Shown: positions 52,297-61,560 of the stretch, in pieces
Layout: every line of letters begins with the position of its first letter
Position numbering within the stretch: the stretch's first letter is position 1
Source: Brevinematales bacterium
GTDB lineage: Bacteria; Spirochaetota; Brevinematia; Brevinematales; GWF1-51-8
NCBI GenBank assembly: GCA_020059465.1
Contig: JAGVBZ010000001.1
Span: 62,001-126,000, forward strand
Direction: 5' to 3'
DNA: 64,000 bases
The notes under the pieces: model-generated
Told to the model about the DNA's origin: nothing
Databases searched by the model: none
Seen by the model: the letters and a program-made list of their open reading frames with translations, nothing else
Made by a program: the position numbers and the translations under genes

Positions 52297-52497
52297 CTGT
52301 TCTCATCCATCTCATTCGGTACGGCTCTTCTGATCCTGTAACCTATTGCCCCATCAGTATTTTTTCTCGATTTTACCTTCACCGCCCGTCGCTATAAATA
52401 TCACATATTTCATAATAAAGGGGGATATGAGAGAACTGTTTTTTTCAATTCACGCGGTTATACCGCCCTGGGCATACCAGCTCTCTCACTCCTTTTG
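52251..52497. repeat. Left copy of a degraded direct duplication
   Basis: Collinear with 53587-53850: shared words include CGGCGGAATG, TCTGTTCTCAT, CGATTTTA...TCACC, CTATAAATA-CACAT and AAGGGGGATATGAGA-AGCTGTTTTTT. It covers the upstream region and the first codons of the lipoprotein gene at 53776, in decayed form. The two copies flank the HTH/DUF2975 genes. Confidence 0.7.
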
Positions 52498-52498
52498 A
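52427..52498 (+). pseudogene. 5' fragment of a duplicated lipoprotein gene
   Basis: ATG at 52427 after GGGGG reads MRELFFSIHAVIPPWAYQLS then HSF-stop. The intact gene at 53776 starts MRKLFFLFTAVMLFGACQLF. The DNA stays alignable across both, but frameshifts destroy the lipobox and the ORF closes after 23 codons. Confidence 0.65.
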
Positions 52499-52531
52499 AA
52501 CATATCCATACGTTCATGATAACGTTCCGGT

Positions 52532-52756
52532 TTATTCCTGAACCGCGTCTTCATCCGGCAGGTATTCCAGCAAGTCTCCCGGCTGGCAGCCTAATTCCCT
52601 GCATAATGCATCCAATGTGACAACACGTATCGCCCTCGCTTTCCCCGTCTTCAAGATCGATAAATTTGAATCGGTCAGTTCTATCCGCTTTGCCAGTTCA
52701 TTGAGCGGTATCTTTCTATCTGCCATAACTCTGTCAAGTCTGAATATGATACTCAT
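52532..52756 (-). CDS. Cro/CI (YozG-type) HTH regulator
   Basis: 74 residues. RLDRVMADRKIPLNELAKRIELTDSNLSILKTGKARAIRV is a Xre-type helix-turn-helix, followed by LDALCRELGCQPGDLLEYLPDE typical of the YozG family. AAGGAG before ATG. It follows the DUF2975 gene by 12 nt, and this pair is a common module in which the HTH protein regulates the membrane partner. Located between two copies of a duplicated sequence. Confidence 0.88.
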   Translation of the reverse strand: MSIIFRLDRVMADRKIPLNELAKRIELTDSNLSILKTGKARAIRVVTLDALCRELGCQPGDLLEYLPDEDAVQE

Positions 52757-52768
52757 AATTGCTCCTTA

Positions 52769-53311
52769 TTAAACGGTTAGATCATGCTCTTCCTGAAGCG
52801 CGGTTCCATTTTTAAAAATTTCACAGAGCATGAATAACAGCAGACTTACTAAAAGCGAGCTGATACTGAAGGTAGCGATCGAAAAAACAATACTCAATTT
52901 GCTGATGCCCCGGATAATCTCCACGTTGCTTTTATCGAATACTATATCGTTTTTAAAGTTTGTAAACAAACCCCGCGCTTTTTTTAATATGAGAAGCAGT
53001 ATGATTAATATCGCCTCTACATATGGCAGGATAAGAATTTTCACCGCGAGGGGCAGGCTCTTAAACTTATTCCAATCCTGTAAATCTTTGCCTTGGATAT
53101 CCATATCATTTTTTCCGATGGTTAAAACATTAGTCTCAGATACCGAGACCGCCGGCCGGTTTAATAAAGACTCTCCCGCGGGAGTGGAAAACACGATGAT
53201 TCCCGTGATAATCAGGGGTGCAAGGATTGCCATTACCAGCACAATATACCAGGAAATGTGTAAAAGCACGCTCAATACGGACGACAACGATTTCTTTCCA
53301 AAATACTTCAT
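52769..53311 (-). CDS. DUF2975 membrane protein
   Basis: 180 residues with four predicted TM helices (about 12-42, 82-108, 118-140 region, 145-170). VLLHISWYIVLVMAILAPLI starts the family pattern, with a loop between helices 1 and 2 (GESLLNRPAVSVSETNVLTI) and ending in an EEHDLTV tail. DUF2975 proteins usually partner with YozG-type HTH regulators, as here. GGAGG before ATG and a consensus promoter upstream. Confidence 0.85.
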   Translation of the reverse strand: MKYFGKKSLSSVLSVLLHISWYIVLVMAILAPLIITGIIVFSTPAGESLLNRPAVSVSETNVLTIGKNDMDIQGKDLQDWNKFKSLPLAVKILILPYVEAILIILLLILKKARGLFTNFKNDIVFDKSNVEIIRGISKLSIVFSIATFSISSLLVSLLLFMLCEIFKNGTALQEEHDLTV

Positions 53312-53338
53312 AAATATCCTCCATGTTTACTTTCTATA

Positions 53339-53367
53339 AGTATAGCATAGAATATATTGAAAGTCAA
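53339..53367 (-). promoter_or_regulatory. sigma70 promoter of the DUF2975-HTH pair
   Basis: Minus strand: TTGACT (53362-53367), 17 nt, TATACT (53339-53344). The upstream 53370-53400 is AT-rich with ATATATTG/CAATATAT half-sites, possible binding sites for the HTH protein. Confidence 0.65.
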
Positions 53368-53464
53368 GCATAATATATTGATTTACAATATATATTATCC
53401 GTGTAATAATAATATTTTGTCGATTATTAATATTTTTGCGATAATTTGGCGGATTCCCGGTTTT

Positions 53465-53641
53465 TCAATGGAACATATTGCCAAAACGGGCGAGGATTGA
53501 CGGAATAAATATGTTTCTTTTACGGGCGGTATAGTAAATCTCAGGAATCGATGCACCCTGATAATCGACCTTCCCATATCTTTTCCGCTGAGGGGACAAC
53601 GGCGGAATGAAACAGCTGGCATACATATTTTCTGTTCTCAT
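53465..53641 (-). CDS. Small ORF of uncertain status
   Basis: 58 residues starting MRTENMYASCFIPPLSPQRK after AAGGAG with good spacing, ending IFIPSILARFGNMFH. The first 20 codons are the reverse of the duplicated repeat also found at 52251 (there reading MNANRAIPPVPR), so this may be a translated repeat or a remnant rather than a gene. No family recognised. Confidence 0.3.
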   Translation of the reverse strand: MRTENMYASCFIPPLSPQRKRYGKVDYQGASIPEIYYTARKRNIFIPSILARFGNMFH

Positions 53642-53850
53642 ATTCTTCTCCTTCATACCACTCCTTTTCTCCCGGCTATGCTGAACAAATAATTATACAG
53701 GTTTAAATTATTTCTTGATTTTATCCATCACCCCCTTTACTATAAATAACACATGTTTCGTATGAAGGGGGAAATATGAGAAAGCTGTTTTTTCTATTCA
53801 CAGCGGTTATGCTGTTCGGGGCATGTCAGCTCTTTCACTTTTTCTCCCCC
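53587..53850. repeat. Right copy of the direct duplication
   Basis: Matches 52251-52497 in order. Includes the upstream region, promoter and first 25 codons of the intact lipoprotein gene at 53776. Confidence 0.7.
53715..53743 (+). promoter_or_regulatory. sigma70 promoter for the lipoprotein at 53776
   Basis: TTGATT (53715-53720), 17 nt, TACTAT (53738-53743). The left duplicate has decayed at the -35 position. Confidence 0.45.
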
Positions 53851-54909
53851 GCGGTGCAGAATAGCATTATCGATCTGAGCGATTCCTATGAATTTGTCCA
53901 GGTAGGTCAGACCTTCAGCAACGTTGCCGGAAGCGGGGTGATTCCTTACTCGATAAATGTCGATGCAAACAACAATCCCTACCTCGTTTTCCAGAACAAT
54001 TATAATACTATCGATTTATTCATGTACAGCAAATCCGTGCAGAGCTGGGTGTTAAGGAGTACTAATTCAGCTCCGAATATGATGTACGACCCGGTCCTGA
54101 ACTTCAGCGGAACAACCCCCTATATTGCCTATAGGGTCAGCGGCAACCCGAGTTTTCTATATAACTTCAGTACGCCTCATGCTTCATATATTGCTGATTT
54201 TTTTTATGATTATCCCGCGTACATGGATTTTGTTATTACTCCTTCGGGAAAGCAAATTGTTGCCGGCTACCAGAACAATGCCGGTTCTAACTGGGTTTAT
54301 ATTATTGATATCGGAGTATCTTCAAATATATTATTGTTTACAAACACGATCGATATGATCAGTCTGGAAGCAGCTCAGGACGGCACGGTATTTCTTCTCA
54401 TCAACTTTTCCGCCCCGTCCATATTATATAAGTTATCGGGATCTTCAGTCGTCGATACTTATCCTTTTGAAATGAGTACTTTCGGCATCTCCATGGCGAT
54501 CGACGGCGCGAATAATATCTACACTACCTATCATTGGTGGCTCAATACAAATTCAGTATATTATGATATACGCCCGCTCTCCGATCCGGCGCTTCCTGTT
54601 TTTTATACAAAGACTTTTCTAGAAGCCGGCGCCGTTTTTAATGGAAAACAGGGTTGCGCCGCGACAAAAAATGCCCCTCATTATTTCTATACATTCGCGG
54701 GGGTTATTACTCCCTCGGAGACAAATATTTCGATAATGCGCCTCAGTCCCGATGAAAATATCAGGAACGTCCAGACGCTGACTACAAATATATCGGTTAT
54801 GATGAATTATAAAATGGTCTGCGCCCCCGACGGGACATTGTATGTCGCGCTGGCGCAGAACATCATGGCGATAAACCAGATCACGGTGTGGAAACTGAAG
54901 AAGCTGTAG
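53776..54909 (+). CDS. Lipoprotein with beta-propeller-like repeats
   Basis: 377 residues, lipoprotein signal with lipobox FGAC (Cys17). The mature part has repeated short beta-strand units (VDANNNPYLVFQNN, FSGTTPYIAYRVSG, ITPSGKQIVAGYQNN, AIDGANNIYTTYHWW, CAPDGTLYVALAQN) consistent with a propeller. No catalytic motif. AGGGGG ribosome-binding site. A broken duplicate of its 5' end lies at 52427. Surface binding role likely but untested. Confidence 0.7.
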   Translation: MRKLFFLFTAVMLFGACQLFHFFSPAVQNSIIDLSDSYEFVQVGQTFSNVAGSGVIPYSINVDANNNPYLVFQNNYNTIDLFMYSKSVQSWVLRSTNSAPNMMYDPVLNFSGTTPYIAYRVSGNPSFLYNFSTPHASYIADFFYDYPAYMDFVITPSGKQIVAGYQNNAGSNWVYIIDIGVSSNILLFTNTIDMISLEAAQDGTVFLLINFSAPSILYKLSGSSVVDTYPFEMSTFGISMAIDGANNIYTTYHWWLNTNSVYYDIRPLSDPALPVFYTKTFLEAGAVFNGKQGCAATKNAPHYFYTFAGVITPSETNISIMRLSPDENIRNVQTLTTNISVMMNYKMVCAPDGTLYVALAQNIMAINQITVWKLKKL

Positions 54910-54990
54910 TTTCGCGGGATTTCTACTGATATAGATGGGAAGGAGGGCCAGCGCTATCGCAGTATCGCCGCCTGTAAATCCTTGCATGCC

Positions 54991-55530
54991 TCAACGCCAT
55001 TCCTCGCGAAGTATTCCATAACAAAGCTCGTCGTACCATTGCCCGTTCTTGAATCTTCCGCAGCGGATAACCCCTTCTTTTTTCATTCCGCACTTTCGCA
55101 TGATCTTTTCTGATTGGATGTTCATTGCGTTACAGCGCGCGTTTGTCTTCCGAACTCCGAACCGTTGAAACGATATTTCCAGCATCATTCCCGCGGCTTC
55201 GGTAGCATATCCTTTGCCCCAGAATTGCGGAAGAAGCAGGTATCCGATTTCAGCGATTTCAGGCTTTCCGCTAAATTCTTCCAACTCAATATCGCCTACT
55301 CCCACAAAATCCATCGATTCCTTTTCAAATATCATATAAAGGTACCATTTCAGCTTCCCGTTCCGATGCGCCAGCGCCGCGCGGAAAATCTTCCGCATCC
55401 GGGCGTCTTCCTTTATGCAATCTAACGTGGTATATCGCATTACCTCTTCGTTACCTAAGACGCTCTTGATAGCATGATAATCCTTTATCCCGGTTTGACG
55501 GAAAATAAGCCGTTCGCTTGAGAAACGCAT
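54991..55530 (-). CDS. RimJ/RimL-type GNAT acetyltransferase
   Basis: 179 residues: SERLIFRQTGIKDYHAIKSV at the N-terminus, EIGYLLLPQFWGKGYATEAA as the acetyl-CoA loop, NARCNAMNIQSEKIMRKCGMKKEG as the C-terminal motif. Typical of RimJ/RimL-type N-acetyltransferases, though the substrate can be other than ribosomal proteins. It lies downstream of fliI on the same strand, 75 nt away, where fliJ would usually be. Confidence 0.85.
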   Translation of the reverse strand: MRFSSERLIFRQTGIKDYHAIKSVLGNEEVMRYTTLDCIKEDARMRKIFRAALAHRNGKLKWYLYMIFEKESMDFVGVGDIELEEFSGKPEIAEIGYLLLPQFWGKGYATEAAGMMLEISFQRFGVRKTNARCNAMNIQSEKIMRKCGMKKEGVIRCGRFKNGQWYDELCYGILREEWR

Positions 55531-55605
55531 CCATTCCTCTCCATTTAAAAATTATATGCATATTATGGATTTTTTATCAATAGGAAAAACTTAACCGCAG
55601 ACCCG

Positions 55606-56946
55606 TTACCTCATCATCCCGGCGTAACGGCTCTTCTTCTCCTCGAAGATAGCCTTCAGCGCGTCGAACGACAGTTGGTAATCCGACTTCTCGTAGATTC
55701 CCTGCCGGAGATAGCCCTCGATCTTCTCGATCTTCGATACCGCGAAATCGATCTTGGCGTTGCTCCCCTGCACGTACGCCCCGATATTGATCAGGTCTTC
55801 CGCCTCACGGTAATTCGCCATCGCTTCCTTCATCTTGTTCGCGAGCTTCATATGTTCCTCGTCCACAATCTCGGTCATCAAACGGCTGATACTGCCGAGC
55901 ACGTCGATCGCGGGGTAATGGTTCTTATGGGCGAGGTTGCGAGCGAGCATGAGATGCCCGTCGAGGATACCGCGTACCGCGTCGGAAATAGGTTCGTTCA
56001 TATCGTCGCCCTCGACCAGCACGGAGTAGAACGCGGTAATAGTGCCCTTGTCCGACGTGCCGGTGCGTTCGAGGAGCCGCGGGAGGTTCGAGAATACGCT
56101 GGGCGGGTATCCCTTCGTCGCGGGGGGTTCGCCGACAGCGAGGCCGACCTCGCGCTGCGCCATTGCGAAACGGGTCACCGAGTCCATCAGGAACATCACG
56201 TCCTTGCCCTGATCGCGGAAATACTCCGCGATAGCGGTCGCCACATACGCCCCGCGGATACGCAGGAGCGGGGGTTCGTTCGATGTTACCACCACGACCA
56301 CGGAACGCCGGAGTCCTTCCTCGCCGAGGTCGCGTTCGATAAAGTCGCGGACTTCACGCCCCCGTTCGCCGATCAGCGCGATCACATTCACCTCGGCGCT
56401 CGTGTTCCGGGCGATCATCCCCAGCAGTGTCGATTTCCCGACTCCGCTCCCGGAGAATATGCCCATCCGCTGTCCCTTACCGACAGTCATCAGACCGTCC
56501 ACTGCGCGGATACCGGTCGCGATCGGTTCTGCAATCCGTTTACGGTGGTATGCCGAGGGCGGTGTTCCGTCCACGGGCCGTTTTTCTTTCGTCTTGATAT
56601 CGCCCAGCCCGTCGATCGGGAGTCCGTCCCCGCCGAGCATCCGCCCGAGTAGTTCCGGCCCTACCGATACTTCCATCTTTCGACCGAGATTGGTGATCTT
56701 CACGCCGGGCGCGATACCCCTGACTTCGCCGAGCGGCATAACAAGCGTGCTCTTATTCTTGAAGCCCACCACTTCGGCGCGCACAGGCGCGCCCGCCTCG
56801 TTGTCGATCACGCACAGGTCGCCGACTGACGCGAACGGGCCGTTCGATTCTATGGATATCCCTACAAGATTGGAAACATGTCCGATTGTTTTGATAGGTA
56901 CGACACGTTCGGCGGCGTTCTGATATTTCTCGAATAATTCAACCAT
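55606..56946 (-). CDS. fliI: Flagellar export ATPase FliI
   Basis: 446 residues. Walker A GIFSGSGVGKSTLLGMIARN, Walker B-type DVMFLMDSVTRFAMAQREVG, GERGREVRDFIERDL and the C-terminal ILGSISRLM match FliI/YscN export ATPases. It powers, with FliH, the unfolding and delivery of flagellar subunits. 19 nt downstream of fliH. Normal length. fliJ, which often follows, is not found. Confidence 0.95.
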   Translation of the reverse strand: MVELFEKYQNAAERVVPIKTIGHVSNLVGISIESNGPFASVGDLCVIDNEAGAPVRAEVVGFKNKSTLVMPLGEVRGIAPGVKITNLGRKMEVSVGPELLGRMLGGDGLPIDGLGDIKTKEKRPVDGTPPSAYHRKRIAEPIATGIRAVDGLMTVGKGQRMGIFSGSGVGKSTLLGMIARNTSAEVNVIALIGERGREVRDFIERDLGEEGLRRSVVVVVTSNEPPLLRIRGAYVATAIAEYFRDQGKDVMFLMDSVTRFAMAQREVGLAVGEPPATKGYPPSVFSNLPRLLERTGTSDKGTITAFYSVLVEGDDMNEPISDAVRGILDGHLMLARNLAHKNHYPAIDVLGSISRLMTEIVDEEHMKLANKMKEAMANYREAEDLINIGAYVQGSNAKIDFAVSKIEKIEGYLRQGIYEKSDYQLSFDALKAIFEEKKSRYAGMMR

Positions 56947-56965
56947 TTTCCCCTCCCGGCGATCC

Positions 56966-58669
56966 CTAACCGCTCTCGACCTGGGCTTTGGTCTCGCTTA
57001 CATCGTTCTCTCCGCCGTTATCATCACGAATGTGCGATATATCGATATCGGGAATTTCTATGTCGTCGATGGAATTTAAAAAGTCCTCGGATAACGGCGC
57101 CTCGACAACAGTCGCCTCTTTAACCGGCGCTTCGGGCGTTTTCGGTTCGGCTTTCGGCGGGGGCGTTTCCTGTTTCGGCAACGGCATCTTCGGTTCGGGC
57201 GGGCTTCCTACAAAATCGGGGACATCCCCCTTATTCAGTTGAGCGTTATCGACCGTTTTTAGCGCGTCCTCCGCAATCTTTCTCTTCCGTTCTTCGTCTA
57301 TCTGCTCAGGAGTTTTCTTTTGAGGCGTGGGTTGACCCGTCTGCGGCGCGGGCTTCGGCTGTACCGGAGCGGGCTGGATATTCTGCGGCGCGGGCTTCGG
57401 CTGTGCCGGAGCAGGCTGGACATTCTGCGGCGCGGGTTGTGCCGGTGCGGGCGGTGGAGTCGTCTGAGGCGCCGGCTGAGGCGCGGGTTGGGCTGTTTGC
57501 GGAACAGGCTGCGGCTGCATGACCGGCGCGGGTTGAGGCGCAGGCTGTACCGGCGGAGTTTCCTTCGGCACTGTCCCGAACTGGGTGATCGACGGAGGAG
57601 TGCCCTGCGATTCCCTATGGAACTGCGGAATTGCCGCCGCGCTTTCAGCGGCCTTGCTGTCGACCGCCTCCATCTTGTTCAATTCCTGTTCAAACGACGG
57701 CGTCTGCGGTGACGGGGTTATTTTTTTTTTGGAAATTTCCGATGTGACCTGTATCGGCATATAGAACTTGATCTTCTCTATAATATCGTTTAATTGAGAT
57801 GCTATGGTCGCGTCCACTTCTCCGGTATCGGTTTCGATATAAACCCCGCCCCGGTCGACTTTGGGGTTCTCGAAGAATTTCACTTCGGGCTTCCCCTCGA
57901 TCATCGAAATAAATTCTTCCTTATGATTGATAGTATAATGATAGTCCTCGGGATTGACATGAATATAAACCCGCATAGAACCGCGGATAAGCTGAAGGGC
58001 TTCTTTGATATTATTTATCACCACTTCGCGCTCTTCATTCGTGAGCCGCTTTACCACTTTTTCCACCATGGTAACTACCAAGTTCAGTACCTGACGTTCG
58101 CTGTGGATCAGAATACTCTCGCGCTCTTCGAGTGTGGCGTTGATAATGGAATGCAGGCGCTCGACCATATGCTGGACGTCGACCTTCGCTTCCTGAAAGC
58201 CCTGCTCCAATCCGTGATCGAACCCGGCTTTTCGGGCTTCCTCGCGGATTCTTTCCGCCTCGATCTGCGAACCCTCTATGATCTTCTGTCCGTCGGTTTT
58301 TGCGACCTCGATTATCTGATCGGATTCGCTGTTCTTTTCGAGGATCACGTTCTCTTTCTCGTCCAGCGATTTCTGCACCCGTTCGAAAGCGGTTTTCTCG
58401 GCGCCCTCGACTATCCGCTCGGCTTCCTGCTCCGCCTTCATGATAATTTCTTCGGCGTCATGGTCGGCTTTCTCATTTTTCTCGTTGATCTGCTTCTCGA
58501 GATCGGATATCTCCGAGCGCAGTTCTTCTATCCGTTTGGACGACTCGTCTATTTCCTGCTCCTTCGTTCGTTTAAAGATCTTAGGAGTCTGGATAACAAA
58601 CTTATGCGCATCCAACGAATATTCGCCGCTTCTCAGAATCTTCGCGTGTCTTTTTGCCGGCTCTGGCAT
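56966..58669 (-). CDS. fliH: Flagellar export regulator FliH with long Pro/Gln-rich C-terminal extension
   Basis: 567 residues. The N-terminal coiled coil (about 35-140, rich in Glu/Lys) and FliH domain (about 140-300, DHGLEQGFQEAKVDVQHMVE, VRVYIHVNPED-like) are normal. Residues about 305-470 form a disordered Pro/Ala/Gln region with repeats of PAPQ, PKPAPQ and QPAP, and the C-terminus (about 480-567) is acidic. Spirochaete FliH proteins are usually near 300 residues, so the extension is unusual. 296-residue FliH core works with FliI. Confidence 0.88.
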   Translation of the reverse strand: MPEPAKRHAKILRSGEYSLDAHKFVIQTPKIFKRTKEQEIDESSKRIEELRSEISDLEKQINEKNEKADHDAEEIIMKAEQEAERIVEGAEKTAFERVQKSLDEKENVILEKNSESDQIIEVAKTDGQKIIEGSQIEAERIREEARKAGFDHGLEQGFQEAKVDVQHMVERLHSIINATLEERESILIHSERQVLNLVVTMVEKVVKRLTNEEREVVINNIKEALQLIRGSMRVYIHVNPEDYHYTINHKEEFISMIEGKPEVKFFENPKVDRGGVYIETDTGEVDATIASQLNDIIEKIKFYMPIQVTSEISKKKITPSPQTPSFEQELNKMEAVDSKAAESAAAIPQFHRESQGTPPSITQFGTVPKETPPVQPAPQPAPVMQPQPVPQTAQPAPQPAPQTTPPPAPAQPAPQNVQPAPAQPKPAPQNIQPAPVQPKPAPQTGQPTPQKKTPEQIDEERKRKIAEDALKTVDNAQLNKGDVPDFVGSPPEPKMPLPKQETPPPKAEPKTPEAPVKEATVVEAPLSEDFLNSIDDIEIPDIDISHIRDDNGGENDVSETKAQVESG

Positions 58670-58737
58670 TATTCATCACCTCACATCATTATCGGCAGGG
58701 AATACGGGTTAAATTGAGAGTTTTCCCCATCCTTCCG

Positions 58738-59811
58738 CTAAACGATAATCTCGTCTTCCGCGCCTCTGGAGAGAACGATTTCGCCCTGTTCTTCGAGTTT
58801 ACGGATGATATTAACAATTTTCTGCTGGGCTTCTTCCACATCCTTCAAACGGATCGGGCCCATGTATTCCATATCCTCACGCAGCATCTGCGCCGCGCGT
58901 TTGGACATGTTCCTGAATATCTTGTCCTGTACTTCGGGGTCGACCGCTTTCAGCGCCTTGGCGAGATCGCCCATATCCACATGACGCAGTACGCGCTGGA
59001 TGGAACGGTCGTCGAGCGTAATGATATCCTCGAACACGAACATTTTCTTCTTGATTTCTTCCGCGAGATCGGGGTCGTCCTCTTCGAGGGCCTCGATGAT
59101 ATTACGTTCGGCGGAACGCTCGGCGTTGTTCAGGATCGCCACAACCGCGTCGATACCGCCTGCCGATGTGAAGTCTTCGCTCGCGAGAGTGGAGAGTTTA
59201 CGTTCGAGAACGCGTTCTACTTCGCGGAGGATTTCAGGCGACGTACGGTCCATTGTGGCGATACGTTTCGCGACGTCCGCCTGTATTTCATGCGGCAGGG
59301 ACGAAAGAATCTGCGCGGACTTCTGCGGATCGAGATAGGACAGGATCAGCGCGATCGTCTGCGGGTGCTCGTTCTGGATAAAGTTGATCAGATGCGCGGG
59401 GTCGGTTCTGCGGATAAAGTCGAACGGCTTCGTCTGAAGGGAGGATGTCAGACGGTTGATGATATCCACCGCTTTCTGCGTACCCAGCGCGCGTTCGAGG
59501 ACTTCCCGTGCGTAATCCACGCCTCCGGTCACAATAAAGTCCTGCGCCATCATGAGTTCCTGAAACTCCATGAGCACCGTATCCCTGTCCTCGGGATCTA
59601 TTTTATCGATACGGGCGATTTCGAATGTGAGTTCTTCGACCTCGTCTTCCTTAAGATGCTTGAATATATCGGCTGAAACTTCGGGGCCGACCGAAACCAG
59701 GAATACCGCGGCTTTTTCACGGCCTGTCAGCGCCTTCTTCTTTTTTCCACCGGCCTTACTATGAGCGCTCGAATGCTGAGCCGCCGCTTTCTTATCTTTA
59801 TCTTCAGACAT
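58738..59811 (-). CDS. fliG: Flagellar motor switch protein FliG
   Basis: 357 residues. Lys-rich N-terminus (KKKKALTGREKAAVFLVSVG), middle domain with EHPQTIALILSYLDPQKSAQIL, and C-terminal domain with the charged torque helix region (QRVLRHVDMGDLAKALKA). Forms the rotor with FliF and interacts with the stator MotA. The 20-residue His/Lys-rich leader is longer than usual. Located 15 nt after fliF. Confidence 0.95.
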   Translation of the reverse strand: MSEDKDKKAAAQHSSAHSKAGGKKKKALTGREKAAVFLVSVGPEVSADIFKHLKEDEVEELTFEIARIDKIDPEDRDTVLMEFQELMMAQDFIVTGGVDYAREVLERALGTQKAVDIINRLTSSLQTKPFDFIRRTDPAHLINFIQNEHPQTIALILSYLDPQKSAQILSSLPHEIQADVAKRIATMDRTSPEILREVERVLERKLSTLASEDFTSAGGIDAVVAILNNAERSAERNIIEALEEDDPDLAEEIKKKMFVFEDIITLDDRSIQRVLRHVDMGDLAKALKAVDPEVQDKIFRNMSKRAAQMLREDMEYMGPIRLKDVEEAQQKIVNIIRKLEEQGEIVLSRGAEDEIIV

Positions 59812-59826
59812 CCCTAACCTCCTCTC

Positions 59827-61533
59827 TTATTCTTCCGCAAGCCAAGTGCGGATCAGGCGCGCAACATCGTCAGGCCGTTCTCTGGACATATTGATGGCAT
59901 TTTCCAGAAGCTCCATACGTGCCTTTTCCTCGATCGAAAGTTCGACAGTAGCGGCCTCTTCCTCTGCGGCGCGTAGAGCCGCTTCGCGCATAGCCTGCTG
60001 CTGGCGTGCAAGTTCTTCCTCGCGCAGTCTGCGGCGGCGTTCCATCTCGCGCGCAACCGCACGGTAGATCAGGGTGCCGATGAACAGGAAGAACAGTACA
60101 ATTATAGAAGCGATTAATGTTTTACGCAACTGTATTTTCTGACGGATTTTCGCGTCGTCCTTCTCGAATTCTTCCGAATGGTCGAACTGGATGTTTTCCA
60201 CGACGACTTTATCGCCGCGCGCGGCCTCGAACCCGACTTCCATTTCGATGATATTCTTGTACTTTTTCAATTCATCCCCGTTGACAGGATGATACACGCG
60301 GGCGATGCTTCCGCCGTTGGTGATAATCTCCTCACCCTGATCGTTGCGGAGAATTTCCCAGAACCCGTCGATCGATACGCCCACCGTGATCTTCTTGATC
60401 TCGTAAGGCGCTTTCTGCTGGTCGACCTTCTCCTTGCTATGGGTCATATTCACAATATTCTCGTTTTTCGTATAATGCGTGTATTTATCGATCTTGTCCT
60501 TCAGTCCCGGCGGCACACTGTTCTCAACACCAGGAGCGCCCTCGGGAATATAAGCGGGGCCCTTGAATTCTTCCTTAGTGTCCTTCTTGGAAAGCTCGGT
60601 CCCGGCAATCTTGACAGTTTCTTCTATATAAGGTGTTTTCGGGTCGTCCTCCTGCAAAACGATCGGCACTACATAGTCGCCGGAAATCGTCTTTTTCGTC
60701 CAGTCGAATTCGACGTTCGCGCTGACCGCGAAACGCTTTTCGGGAAGCGACTGCAGGAGCACGTTACGGACGGCGGCGATCAGTTTCGCCTTCTCGCGTT
60801 CGAGTATCTTCAACTGCTCGCGCGCGATCTTCATATTATCGTCGAGGTCGTTCGGCACAAGCAGGTCGGAGAGCACATTACCCCTGTTATCGACCACCAC
60901 CACGTTTTCGGCCTTCAGGTCGGGAATACCCTTAGCGACCAACTGGACAATACCCATTATTTTTTTCTTATCCGCCATCAGATCGACATACGGGGCGGGA
61001 GTCAGGATGACCGACGCGGTGGTCGGGGCCTGATATTGGGAATAGAATTTTTCCTCGGGGAACGATATCTGGATGCTGACGTCGTCGATATCGTCCAGCA
61101 TCTTGATATGCTTGGTGATTTCGCCGATCAGCGCCCGCTGTTTATTGATATCCCGCTCGAAGTCGGTGACATTGAACTTCTGTACGTCGAACAGCTCCCA
61201 TCCTACGATACCGGTTGGGATAATCCCTTCCTGTCCGAGCTTCATCCTGAGATAACTGCCGGCCTGATCGTCCTTTACGAGGATATACTGGTCGTCCTTC
61301 GTATCGAACTTCACGCCCATCTCGCCGAGCTTCTTGGTCACCCGCGCGTAATCCTCGGGCGTGAGCGGGGACTTATACAGCATACTGTAGGTCTTTTGAG
61401 CGGAAAAACTGCCTAGAAAAATGACGATCAACACAACCCCGGCGACAGCGCCGACGACAATCAGTTTCTGCGTCGTATTGAGTTTTTTAAAGAATTCCTG
61501 AATCCTCGCGATTATCTCACCGAAATTCGGCAT
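59827..61533 (-). CDS. fliF: Flagellar MS-ring protein FliF
   Basis: 568 residues. TM1 near 22-42 and TM2 near 455-477 with ring-building motifs between them (YLRMKLGQEGIIPTGIVGWELFD, TTASVILTPAPYVDLM). C-terminal cytoplasmic tail ends DDVARLIRTWLAEE, the FliG-binding signature. It builds the MS ring in the inner membrane. 270 nt separate it from fliE, longer than usual; see the small ORF at 61561. Confidence 0.95.
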   Translation of the reverse strand: MPNFGEIIARIQEFFKKLNTTQKLIVVGAVAGVVLIVIFLGSFSAQKTYSMLYKSPLTPEDYARVTKKLGEMGVKFDTKDDQYILVKDDQAGSYLRMKLGQEGIIPTGIVGWELFDVQKFNVTDFERDINKQRALIGEITKHIKMLDDIDDVSIQISFPEEKFYSQYQAPTTASVILTPAPYVDLMADKKKIMGIVQLVAKGIPDLKAENVVVVDNRGNVLSDLLVPNDLDDNMKIAREQLKILEREKAKLIAAVRNVLLQSLPEKRFAVSANVEFDWTKKTISGDYVVPIVLQEDDPKTPYIEETVKIAGTELSKKDTKEEFKGPAYIPEGAPGVENSVPPGLKDKIDKYTHYTKNENIVNMTHSKEKVDQQKAPYEIKKITVGVSIDGFWEILRNDQGEEIITNGGSIARVYHPVNGDELKKYKNIIEMEVGFEAARGDKVVVENIQFDHSEEFEKDDAKIRQKIQLRKTLIASIIVLFFLFIGTLIYRAVAREMERRRRLREEELARQQQAMREAALRAAEEEAATVELSIEEKARMELLENAINMSRERPDDVARLIRTWLAEE

Positions 61534-61560
61534 ATTTCCCTCCCCGGAAACATTGTACCG

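Noticed and set aside
57320-57712. Arg/Leu-rich ORF with RRGL repeats on the plus strand
   Set aside because: It is the antisense of the PAPQ repeat region of fliH, so its repeats are a by-product.
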